DNA from: Enterobacteriaceae bacterium UBA2655
GTDB taxonomy: Bacteria; Pseudomonadota; Gammaproteobacteria; Enterobacterales; Enterobacteriaceae
Assembly (NCBI GenBank): GCA_002359495.1
Contig: DENB01000092.1
Location: 1-22,899 of the forward strand
Reading direction: 5' to 3'
DNA length: 22,899 bases
In this document: in pieces, positions 9,058-15,500 of the stretch
Numbering within the stretch: the first letter of the stretch is position 1
Layout of the letters: every line of letters starts with the position of its first letter
Program-made: the position numbers and the translations under genes
Notes under the pieces: model-generated
Databases searched by the model: none
What the model was told of the DNA's origin: nothing
The model's input: the letters and a program-made list of their open reading frames with translations, nothing else

Positions 9058-9077
9058 AGGGCGACGCCCGTCGCCCT
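9058..9077 (+). terminator. Hairpin after ydgH, probable terminator
   Basis: Perfect 8-base arms AGGGCGAC (9058-9065) and GTCGCCCT (9070-9077) surround a GCCC loop. They begin nine bases after the ydgH stop. The following sequence, CTGCTTTTGC, is only moderately T-rich, so termination may be incomplete. Confidence 0.65.
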
Positions 9078-9111
9078 CTGCTTTTGCATAATTCCTGCCT
9101 GCTTTTGCATA
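9078..9111. repeat. 21-base-phased direct repeat upstream of ydgI, possible ArgR-type operator
   Basis: The 13-mer CTGCTTTTGCATA occurs at 9078-9090 and again at 9099-9111, exactly 21 bases apart. ArgR operators in enterobacteria are pairs of 18-base boxes separated by 3, which gives the same 21-base period. The core TGCATAATT partly fits the TGAAT half of an ArgR box, but the right halves match poorly. The repeat is certain; ArgR binding is speculative, prompted by the arginine transporter downstream. Confidence 0.4.
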
Positions 9112-9119
9112 GCCACGCA

Positions 9120-9148
9120 TTGCGCTCCGCCGCTTCTCTCCGTAAAAT
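9120..9148 (+). promoter_or_regulatory. Candidate ydgI promoter
   Basis: TTGCGC (9120-9125) and TAAAAT (9143-9148) are separated by 17 bases, giving a weak -35 and a good -10. Transcription would start near 9155, about 100 bases before the ydgI start codon. It lies directly downstream of the phased repeat. Confidence 0.45.
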
Positions 9149-9180
9149 CTGCCGCCTGTTTTCAGGGTATTCCGTTTAAC

Positions 9181-9202
9181 TTAACGCGAAATGACGCGTT
9201 AA
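9181..9202. repeat. 22-base perfect inverted repeat in the ydgI leader
   Basis: Arms TTAACGCG (9181-9188) and CGCGTTAA (9195-9202) with a 6-base spacer form a perfect palindrome between the predicted transcription start and the ydgI start codon. It could be an operator or an RNA hairpin in the leader. There is no U-tract, so it is unlikely to be a terminator. Confidence 0.55.
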
Positions 9203-9255
9203 AATTCGACGGCAGGAAAGTTAACCAGCAAGTTATGCTGACAGAGGGTGGCGTT

Positions 9256-10647
9256 TTGGAGAAAAAATTAGGCCTCGGTGCGCTGACCGCACTGGTGCTC
9301 AGTTCAATGCTGGGCGCAGGGGTGTTCAGTTTGCCGCAAAATATGGCGGCGGTGGCCGGTCCGGCGGCGCTCTTGATCGGCTGGCTGATCACCGGCGTGG
9401 GTATCGTGTTTCTTTCTCTGGCGATGCTGTTGCTGACGCGCCTGAAACCGGAACTCGACGGCGGCATCTTTACCTATGCCCGGGCCGGTTTCGGCGAGCT
9501 AATGGGATTCTGCTCCGCCTGGGGCTACTGGCTCTGCGCGGTGATCGCCAACGTCTCCTATCTGGTGATCGTCTTCTCTGCCCTGAGCTTTTTTACCGAT
9601 ACGCCGGACCGCGTAATGTTTGGCGACGGCAATACCTGGCAGGCGATGCTCGGGGCTTCCGTTCTGCTCTGGCTGGTGCACTGGCTGGTGCTGCGCGGCG
9701 TACAGACCGCTGCGGCCATCAACATGCTCGCCACCCTCGGCAAGCTGATTCCGCTGCTGCTGTTTATCGTGCTGGCGGTGATGGCGTTTAACCTGGATCG
9801 TTTTCGTTTCGATTTCAGCGGCCTGAGCCTTGGCCTGCCGCTCTGGGAGCAGGTGAAACAGACGATGCTGATCACCCTCTGGGTGTTTATCGGCGTGGAA
9901 GGCGCGGTGGTGGTCTCGGCGCGGGCGCGTCAGAAAAAAGATGTAGGCCGCGCCACGCTGCTGGCGGTGCTGTCGGCGCTGACGGTCTATCTGCTGGTGA
10001 CGCTGCTTTCATTGGGCATCGTGCCGCGCGCCGAGCTGGCGGCGATGCGCAACCCGTCGATAGCGGGGCTGATGACGCATCTTATCGGCCACTGGGGCGA
10101 CGCGGTGATTGCCGCCGGCCTGATCGTTTCCGTTTGCGGCGCCTATCTCAGCTGGACCATTATGGCGGCGGAAGTGCCTTATCTCGCCGCGCAACAGGGC
10201 GCGTTTCCGCGCAGCATCGCCCGGCAGAATCGGCGTAACGCGCCCGCCGCGTCGCTCTGGCTGACCAACGGCAGCGTTCAGGTTTGTCTGATCCTGATCG
10301 CCCTGACCCATGCGGATTACAATACGCTGCTGAACATCGCCTCGGAGATGATTCTGGTTCCCTATCTGCTGGTGGGGCTTTATCTGATTAAGGTGGCGCG
10401 CGGAGAGAACAAGCCGGTGGCGATGCTGACCGGCGTAATGGCGAGCCTGTATGGCCTCTGGCTGCTTTACGCCTCCGGCCCGCTGCATTTACTGCTGTCG
10501 GTGGTGCTCTACGCGCCGGGCGTGCTGCTGTTTCTCTATGCGCGTCGGGGCGGACGCGCCGACGTTACACTGTCACATCTGGAGCGGGTGGCGATAGTGC
10601 TGTTGATTGCGGGATCGCTGCCGGCGCTCTGGCAGCTGACGGCTTAG
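9256..10647 (+). CDS. ydgI: Arginine/ornithine antiporter (basic amino acid/polyamine antiporter family), YdgI/ArcD-like
   Basis: This inner-membrane transporter of the APC superfamily has about 12 hydrophobic segments and closely follows E. coli YdgI. The N-terminal signature LSSMLGAGVFSLPQNMA matches the substrate-binding first helix of basic amino-acid antiporters. WVFIGVEGAVVVSARA in the middle is also typical. Relatives exchange arginine for ornithine, or lysine for its decarboxylation product; the exact substrate here is inferred. I choose the TTG at 9256. It has GAGGGTGG five or more bases upstream and gives the conserved start M-EKKLGL (463 residues). The in-frame ATG at 9235 has no well-placed ribosome-binding site. 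The stop overlaps that of the opposing gene by four bases. The leader has unusual repeats (see the phased repeat and palindrome). Confidence 0.9.
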   Translation: MEKKLGLGALTALVLSSMLGAGVFSLPQNMAAVAGPAALLIGWLITGVGIVFLSLAMLLLTRLKPELDGGIFTYARAGFGELMGFCSAWGYWLCAVIANVSYLVIVFSALSFFTDTPDRVMFGDGNTWQAMLGASVLLWLVHWLVLRGVQTAAAINMLATLGKLIPLLLFIVLAVMAFNLDRFRFDFSGLSLGLPLWEQVKQTMLITLWVFIGVEGAVVVSARARQKKDVGRATLLAVLSALTVYLLVTLLSLGIVPRAELAAMRNPSIAGLMTHLIGHWGDAVIAAGLIVSVCGAYLSWTIMAAEVPYLAAQQGAFPRSIARQNRRNAPAASLWLTNGSVQVCLILIALTHADYNTLLNIASEMILVPYLLVGLYLIKVARGENKPVAMLTGVMASLYGLWLLYASGPLHLLLSVVLYAPGVLLFLYARRGGRADVTLSHLERVAIVLLIAGSLPALWQLTA

Positions 10648-11057
10648 TGCGCGAGGCCGGGAATAATGACGCACAGCAGGTCGTTCTGCTGTGACAGGTT
10701 CAGCGGCTTGCGGTATTCATTGTGAATCGCCTCAAGCTGCTGCTCAGAAAGCGGATAAGGCAGCTGGATATCGAAGCGGTCGATCTGCTGTTGCTCCGCC
10801 AGCGTGATGAGACGGGCAATATTGATCTCGTCGCTGACCTGGGTTGAAATGATTTGCAATGCTAATTCTTTCAGGTGCTCGTCGCTGGCCTGTACACTGT
10901 GGGCGGATTTACGCGTCACCATGCCGAAAATCGGCATAACGCCGTAAATGGCGTCGACGAAGCTCCAGCGTTTTTTGCAAGATGCGGAAAGAAAATCACT
11001 GTAATTGAAGCAGATGCGGTCACTGTATATGGCTGAAGCCAGCTCTTTATCAGACAC
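10644..11057 (-). CDS. Hypothetical protein, 137 residues
   Basis: I do not recognise this protein. From the GTG at 11057, which has a strong GGGGGAG six bases upstream, it is 137 residues long. A longer reading to the ATG at 11126 adds 23 residues but has no ribosome-binding site and runs into the rstA upstream region. There is no signal peptide and no clear membrane segment; a hydrophobic patch, FVDAIYGVMPIFGMV, lies near residues 33-47. Cysteines occur at C16, C27 and near the C-terminus. The second half is helical and polar (DEHLKELALQI, DEINIARLITLAEQQQ). It is convergent with ydgI, overlapping by four bases, and divergent from rstA. In E. coli, folM and ydgC occupy this interval, and it resembles neither. 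Normal-looking codon use and a good ribosome-binding site support a real gene. Confidence 0.72.
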   Translation of the reverse strand: MSDKELASAIYSDRICFNYSDFLSASCKKRWSFVDAIYGVMPIFGMVTRKSAHSVQASDEHLKELALQIISTQVSDEINIARLITLAEQQQIDRFDIQLPYPLSEQQLEAIHNEYRKPLNLSQQNDLLCVIIPGLAH

Positions 11058-11232
11058 CCTCAACTCCCCCTGTTTTTCAATTGATTCCGAATCTTGCGCA
11101 AAGGCGCAATAGTTATGATGGCACATTTTGCCGTGTGGATACCAGTGACCCGTGGATATTTAGTGCGGTGGCATAGAGCTGAAATGCAGGAAAAGCTATG
11201 CTGCTGGCCATGCTTACCTGTCGCAGTGAATT

Positions 11233-11961
11233 ATGAACAGAATCGTTTTTGTGGAAGATGAGCCGGAAGTCGGCGAACTGATCGCCGCTTACCTTGGACG
11301 TCACGATATCGACGTGATGGTCGAAACCCGCGGCGACCGCGCCGAAGCGGTGATCGCCGAGGTCAAGCCTGACCTGGTAATGCTGGATATCATGCTGCCC
11401 GGCAAAGACGGCATGACGCTCTGTCGCGATTTGCGCGCCAGCTGGCACGGCCCGATCGTGCTGCTGACCTCGCTCGACAGCGATATGAACCATATTCTGG
11501 CGCTGGAGATGGGCGCCAACGACTACATTCTGAAAACCACGCCGCCGGCGGTATTGCTGGCGCGTCTGCGTCTGCATCTGCGTCAGGCGCAGCAGGGATC
11601 GGCGGAAGAGACCGTGCTGCCTGCGCAGAAATCGCAGAAGGTGCTGCGCTTCGGTTCTCTGACCATCGATACCCTGAACCGTCAGGTGACGCTGTTTGAC
11701 GAGCAGATCGCGCTTTCCACCGCCGATTTCGATCTGTTGTGGGAGCTGGCGAGCCATGCCGGACAGATCCTGAATCGCGATGCGCTGCTGAAAAACCTGC
11801 GCGGCGTCAGCTACGACGGCCTTGACCGCAGCATCGACGTGGCGATCTCCCGGCTGCGTAAAAAGCTGCACGACAGCGCCACCGAACCCTTCCGTATCAA
11901 AACCATTCGTAATAAAGGCTATCTGTTCGCGCCACAGGCCTGGGAAACCCGCTCAGCATGA
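11233..11961 (+). CDS. rstA: Two-component response regulator RstA
   Basis: This is an OmpR/PhoB-type response regulator of 242 residues (E. coli: 239). The receiver domain (about 1-118) has the acidic pair E8/D9, phosphorylation site D52 in VMLDIMLPG, T79 and K101. The winged-helix DNA-binding domain (about 140-238) includes TADFDLLWELA and the C-terminal VRNKGYLF-like motif (TIRNKGYLFAPQAW). RstA controls acid-shock (asr), iron-uptake and envelope genes. E. coli rstA is activated by PhoP; I find no clear GTTTA-N5-GTTTA PhoP box in the 175 bases upstream. There is only a GTGGATA repeat at 11135-11141 and 11152-11158. The start at ATG 11233 gives the conserved MN-IVFVED. It overlaps rstB by ATGA. 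Confidence 0.97.
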   Translation: MNRIVFVEDEPEVGELIAAYLGRHDIDVMVETRGDRAEAVIAEVKPDLVMLDIMLPGKDGMTLCRDLRASWHGPIVLLTSLDSDMNHILALEMGANDYILKTTPPAVLLARLRLHLRQAQQGSAEETVLPAQKSQKVLRFGSLTIDTLNRQVTLFDEQIALSTADFDLLWELASHAGQILNRDALLKNLRGVSYDGLDRSIDVAISRLRKKLHDSATEPFRIKTIRNKGYLFAPQAWETRSA

Positions 11962-13259
11962 GAAAGCTCTTTATCCAGTTTTATCTGTTGCTGTTTGTCT
12001 GTTTTCTGGTGATGACGCTGCTGGTCGGCCTGGTGTACAAATTCACTGCCGAGCGCGCAGGCCGCCAGTCGATGAACGACCTGATGGCCAGTTCGCTTTT
12101 TTTAATGCGCAGCGAGCTGCGCGAAATCCCGCCGCGCGACTGGAATAAAACCATCAAGAGTCTCGATCTCGATCTCTCTTTCGATCTGCAAATCGAGCCG
12201 ATAAGCAAATATCAGCTGGACGAAGAGGATATGCGCCGTCTGCGTGCGGGCGGCATCGTCGCGCTGGATGATAAATACACCTTTTTGCAGCATATTCCGC
12301 GCAGCCACTATGTGCTTTCCGTTGGACCGATCCCCTATCTGTTCTATCTGCACCAGATGCGGCTGCTGGATATCGCCCTGCTCGCCTTTATCGGCATGTC
12401 GCTGGCGCTGCCGGTGTTTATCTGGATGCGTCCGCACTGGAAGGAGATGCTGCGCCTGGAGAAAGCCGCCCAGCGCTTCGGCCGCGGCGAGCTGGATGTC
12501 CGAACCCATTTCGACAGCACCTCCAGCCTGTTCCGCCTGGGCGTCGCCTTTAATCAGATGGCGGACAACATCAATACGCTGGTTGCCAGTAAAAAACAGC
12601 TGATCGACGGCATCGCCCATGAATTGCGCACCCCGCTGGTCAGGCTGCGCTACCGGCTGGAGATGAGCGATAACCTGAGCGAGAACGAATCGCTGGCGCT
12701 GAACCGCGATATCGGCCAGCTGGAGAGCCTGATTGAAGAGCTGTTGACCTACGCGCGCCTCGACCGTCCGCGCGTCGACCTTAATCTGCAACGGGTCGAT
12801 CTCGCCGACTGGCTGCGCGAGCGCATCGACGATATGCGCGCCCTGAATCCGCAGGCGGCTATCGCGCTGGATATTCCGCAGCGCGAAAATCACGGCTTCG
12901 CCGATCATCGCCTGATGGAGCGCGTACTGGACAACCTGGTGAATAATGCGTTGCGCTATGCTCAGCAGCGGCTGCGCATCAGCCTCTGGTTTGACGGCAC
13001 GCTGGGCTGCCTGCAGGTGGAGGATGACGGCCCCGGCATTCCCGCCGACGAGCGCGAACGCGTGTTCGAACCCTTTGTCCGGCTCGATCCCAGCCGCGAT
13101 CGCGCCACCGGCGGCTGCGGCCTCGGCCTGGCGATCGTCCACTCCATCGCGCAGGCGCTGCGCGGCAAGGTGACGATCGAAAGCAGCCCGCTGGGCGGCG
13201 CCAGCGTTCGCTTTTGCTGGCCGGTTGATTTACCCTTGCGGGAGATCCCGTCGCGTTAA
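11958..13259 (+). CDS. rstB: Two-component sensor histidine kinase RstB
   Basis: This is the inner-membrane sensor kinase partner of RstA; its 433 residues equal the E. coli length. The order is membrane helix 1 (about 5-28), a short periplasmic sensor region (about 30-134), membrane helix 2 (about 136-157), HAMP (about 158-210), and HisKA with phosphoacceptor H221 in the HELRTP motif. The HATPase domain follows, with the N-box LDNLVNNALRYA (324-335), G1 box DDGPG (356-360) and G2 box GGCGLGL (385-391). All catalytic motifs are intact, so it should be an active kinase. Translation is coupled to rstA through the ATGA overlap. The downstream carboxypeptidase gene begins 19 bases after the stop and may be in the same transcript. 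Confidence 0.97.
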   Translation: MRKLFIQFYLLLFVCFLVMTLLVGLVYKFTAERAGRQSMNDLMASSLFLMRSELREIPPRDWNKTIKSLDLDLSFDLQIEPISKYQLDEEDMRRLRAGGIVALDDKYTFLQHIPRSHYVLSVGPIPYLFYLHQMRLLDIALLAFIGMSLALPVFIWMRPHWKEMLRLEKAAQRFGRGELDVRTHFDSTSSLFRLGVAFNQMADNINTLVASKKQLIDGIAHELRTPLVRLRYRLEMSDNLSENESLALNRDIGQLESLIEELLTYARLDRPRVDLNLQRVDLADWLRERIDDMRALNPQAAIALDIPQRENHGFADHRLMERVLDNLVNNALRYAQQRLRISLWFDGTLGCLQVEDDGPGIPADERERVFEPFVRLDPSRDRATGGCGLGLAIVHSIAQALRGKVTIESSPLGGASVRFCWPVDLPLREIPSR

Positions 13260-13278
13260 CATTAACAAGGAGCCCCGC

Positions 13279-14766
13279 GTGACCTCAGCTTATCAACAGC
13301 TTAGCGCTACTTTTTTACGACTCTCCCGTTTTGGCCATCTCTCCGCCGTCGCCGGCTGGGATATGCAGACGATGATGCCAGCCGGCGGCAGCCGCGCGCG
13401 CGGCGAAGCGCTGGCCGAACTCAGCGTACTGCAGCATGAGATCCTGACCGACAAACGCGTCGGCACGCTGATCGCGGCGGCGGAGCAGGAATCGTTGAAT
13501 GACGTCGAGAAGGCCAACCTGTTTGAAATGCGCCGCGCCTGGCAGCAGGCGTCGCTGCTGCCCGCCTCGCTGGTGGAGGCGAAATCGATCGCCGGATCGC
13601 GCTGCGAGCATGCCTGGCGTCAGCAGCGTCCGGCCAACGACTGGCAGGGTTTTGCCGCCAATTTAAAAGAGGTGGTGGCGCTGAGCCGCGAAGAGGCGCG
13701 CCTGCGGGCGGAAGCGAGCGGCGGCACGCGCTACGACGCGCTGCTGGATCTTTATGAGCCGGGCATGACCAGCGCCAGGCTGGACGCGATTTTCGGCGAG
13801 CTGAAAAGCTGGCTGCCGGACCTGCTGCAACAGGTGGTGACCAAACAGGCCGGCCAGCCGCTCTCTCCACCGGTCGGTCCCTTTGCCGTGGAATCGCAGC
13901 GCCAGCTGGGGCTGAGCCTGATGAAGCTGCTGGGGTTTGATTTCAACCATGGCCGGCTGGACGTCAGCGCGCACCCGTTCTGCGGCGGCGTGCCGGAAGA
14001 TGTGCGCATCACGACCCGCTATAACCAGAACGAATTTCTGAGCGCCATGATGGGCGTTATTCATGAAACCGGCCATGCGCGCTATGAGCAGAATCTGCCG
14101 CAGCAGTGGTCAGGTCAGCCGGTCGCGCTGGCGCGCTCGGTGGCGGTACATGAATCTCAAAGCCTGTTTATGGAGATGCAGCTGGGGCGCAGCCGCGAGT
14201 TTCTGCAGCATATTTTGCCGTTGGTCACGGCGGAAATGGGCGAACAACCCGCCTTGCAGAGCGACAATTTTATTCGCCTTACGCAACGCGTGAAGCCGGG
14301 CCTGATTCGCGTCGATGCCGATGAGCTGAGTTACCCCGCCCATGTGATCCTGCGTTACGAAATCGAACGTCTGTTGATTGAGGGCGAGATCGAGGTTGAG
14401 GAGATCCCCACTCTGTGGGATGAGAAAATGCAGCGCTATCTCGGACTGGATACGCGCGGCAACTACCGCGACGGCTGTATGCAGGACATTCACTGGACCG
14501 ACGGCGCATTCGGCTACTTTCCTACCTACACCCTTGGCGCGATGTACGCCGCGCAGCTGTTTCAGGCGCTGAAGCGCGCGTTGCCGCAAATCGACCAGCA
14601 GATCCTGCAAGGGGATCTGCAGCCAACGTTTGACTGGCTGCAGCAAAATATCTGGCAGCACGGCAGCCGCTTCTCCACCGATCGGCTTTTTCAGAACGCA
14701 ACGGGGGAAACCCTGAACCCGCAGTGGTTCCGCCAGCATCTGGAGCAGCGCTACCTGGCCGACTGA
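13279..14766 (+). CDS. M32-family metallocarboxypeptidase (Taq carboxypeptidase type)
   Basis: This cytoplasmic zinc carboxypeptidase has 495 residues, normal for family M32, whose members remove C-terminal amino acids from peptides. The zinc site is complete: HETGH at 262-266 supplies two ligands and the catalytic glutamate, and E292 in HESQS is the third ligand. Other family landmarks are HPF, DVRIT (the DxRxT motif), RVDADELSYPAHVILRYE and GCMQDIHW near the C-terminus. I start at the GTG at 13279, six bases after AAGGAG; earlier in-frame starts lie inside rstB. It sits 19 bases after rstB, where E. coli has tus. Co-transcription with rstAB is likely from the spacing, but a role in the Rst response is not established. 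A GC-rich hairpin follows the stop. Confidence 0.93.
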   Translation: MTSAYQQLSATFLRLSRFGHLSAVAGWDMQTMMPAGGSRARGEALAELSVLQHEILTDKRVGTLIAAAEQESLNDVEKANLFEMRRAWQQASLLPASLVEAKSIAGSRCEHAWRQQRPANDWQGFAANLKEVVALSREEARLRAEASGGTRYDALLDLYEPGMTSARLDAIFGELKSWLPDLLQQVVTKQAGQPLSPPVGPFAVESQRQLGLSLMKLLGFDFNHGRLDVSAHPFCGGVPEDVRITTRYNQNEFLSAMMGVIHETGHARYEQNLPQQWSGQPVALARSVAVHESQSLFMEMQLGRSREFLQHILPLVTAEMGEQPALQSDNFIRLTQRVKPGLIRVDADELSYPAHVILRYEIERLLIEGEIEVEEIPTLWDEKMQRYLGLDTRGNYRDGCMQDIHWTDGAFGYFPTYTLGAMYAAQLFQALKRALPQIDQQILQGDLQPTFDWLQQNIWQHGSRFSTDRLFQNATGETLNPQWFRQHLEQRYLAD

Positions 14767-14774
14767 TGATCCCC

Positions 14775-14797
14775 GCGGCGGCGATTTTCGCCGCCGC
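14775..14797 (+). terminator. GC-rich hairpin after the carboxypeptidase gene
   Basis: Arms of 10 bases, GCGGCGGCGA (14775-14784) and TCGCCGCCGC (14788-14797), enclose a 3-base loop. They are followed by the pyrimidine-rich TCCCTCTTTCC. This is a strong stem with an imperfect U-tract and probably ends the rstAB-carboxypeptidase transcript. Confidence 0.65.
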
Positions 14798-14829
14798 TCC
14801 CTCTTTCCTCACGGCTTTTCCGCACGCTG

Positions 14830-14843
14830 TACAATCCGTTACA
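14830..14843 (+). promoter_or_regulatory. RstA box upstream of asr
   Basis: TACAATCCGTTACA matches the published RstA consensus TACATNTNGTTACA at 10 of 12 specified positions. It lies about 100 bases before the asr start codon. In E. coli RstA directly activates asr under acid conditions through such a site, so the same control is very likely here. Confidence 0.75.
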
Positions 14844-14945
14844 CGCCGATACCAATCAGTGACGGAAAGCGATCGCGGGTTTTCATATAGTGCTTTCACC
14901 GGCCCCGCAGTGGGCTAATACATAAAATAGTCCGAGGAATTTGCA

Positions 14946-15218
14946 ATGAAAAAATTATTTGCACTGGTGATCGCCGCTGCTATGGGTCTCTCTTCTGTCG
15001 CTTTCGCAGCTGAAACCACCGCTGCGCCGGCAACGACCACCGCGACCGCACCGGCTAAAGCCGCGCACAAAACCGTGCACAAGCACAAAAAAGCGGCCGC
15101 TCAGAAAGCCCAGGCCGCCAGGAAGCACGTGAAAAAAACCGCTAAAAAGCCTGCGGAGCAGAAAGCTCAGGCGGCTAAAAAGCACCACAAAAAAGTGGTT
15201 AAGCCTGCAGCAAAATAA
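14946..15218 (+). CDS. asr: Acid shock protein Asr
   Basis: This is a small periplasmic acid-shock protein of 90 residues (E. coli: 102). The signal peptide [21 protein letters not shown] is likely cut after residue 21. The mature part is an intrinsically disordered Ala/Lys/His/Gln-rich chain. It holds two related blocks, at about 46-65 (ending [13 protein letters not shown]) and 66-86 ([13 protein letters not shown]). Asr is strongly induced at low pH and thought to protect periplasmic proteins through its basic, disordered nature. GAGGA lies seven bases before the ATG. The RstA box about 100 bases upstream gives direct acid control, and rstAB is only 1.7 kb away. A good terminator follows, with ydgU and ydgD beyond it. 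Recognition is by signal peptide, composition and position. Confidence 0.95.
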   Translation: MKKLFALVIAAAMGLSSVAFAAETTAAPATTTATAPAKAAHKTVHKHKKAAAQKAQAARKHVKKTAKKPAEQKAQAAKKHHKKVVKPAAK

Positions 15219-15258
15219 TCAGGTTCGCTCGCGCACCCGATGATGCTTTACTGAATAA

Positions 15259-15283
15259 AAACACCCGGTTCTGCCGGGTGTTT
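15259..15283 (+). terminator. Terminator after asr
   Basis: Arms AAACACCCGG (15259-15268) and CCGGGTGTTT (15274-15283) surround a 5-base loop and run into GTTTAC. It lies 40 bases after the asr stop and directly before the ydgU ribosome-binding site, so ydgU may be expressed by read-through. Confidence 0.85.
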
Positions 15284-15303
15284 GTTTACTGGAGTCGCAA
15301 AGA

Positions 15304-15384
15304 ATGGCGCGTCGCTATCGCTTCGAAATTATCCTTCTTGTGATGATCCTCTGCGGCATCGTTGCGCTCTGCTTTTTTGTTTAG
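15304..15384 (+). CDS. ydgU: Small membrane protein YdgU
   Basis: This 26-residue protein is too short for most gene finders. It has a basic N-terminus (MARRYRFE) followed by a single hydrophobic helix (IILLVMILCGIVALCFFV) reaching the C-terminus, so it should be an inner-membrane peptide with its N-terminus in the cytoplasm. GGAG lies nine bases before the ATG. It matches E. coli YdgU, a similarly sized acid-responsive small membrane protein, in position (between asr and ydgD) and in the RRYRFE opening. The function is unknown. It may be co-expressed with asr by read-through of the intervening terminator. Confidence 0.82.
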   Translation: MARRYRFEIILLVMILCGIVALCFFV

Positions 15385-15500
15385 TCGTTGTAGCGTGCTG
15401 ATTATTCCAATAAATCTCCCTTTTTTACCGCTCACCGACTATAGTTATTGCTCAAGCGTGATGACTAAAACTTCTATTTATTCTCGCTACTGAGAGAACT

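Noticed and set aside
11058..11126. 23-residue N-terminal extension of the unknown gene (ATG at 11126)
   Set aside because: No ribosome-binding site precedes this ATG, while the downstream GTG at 11057 has GGGGGAG at ideal spacing.
11113..11871. 252-residue open frame opposite rstA
   Set aside because: It covers the rstA receiver and DNA-binding coding sequence on the other strand; a shadow.
12102..13142. 346-residue open frame opposite rstB
   Set aside because: Antisense to the intact kinase gene, with no recognisable motif and typical shadow composition.
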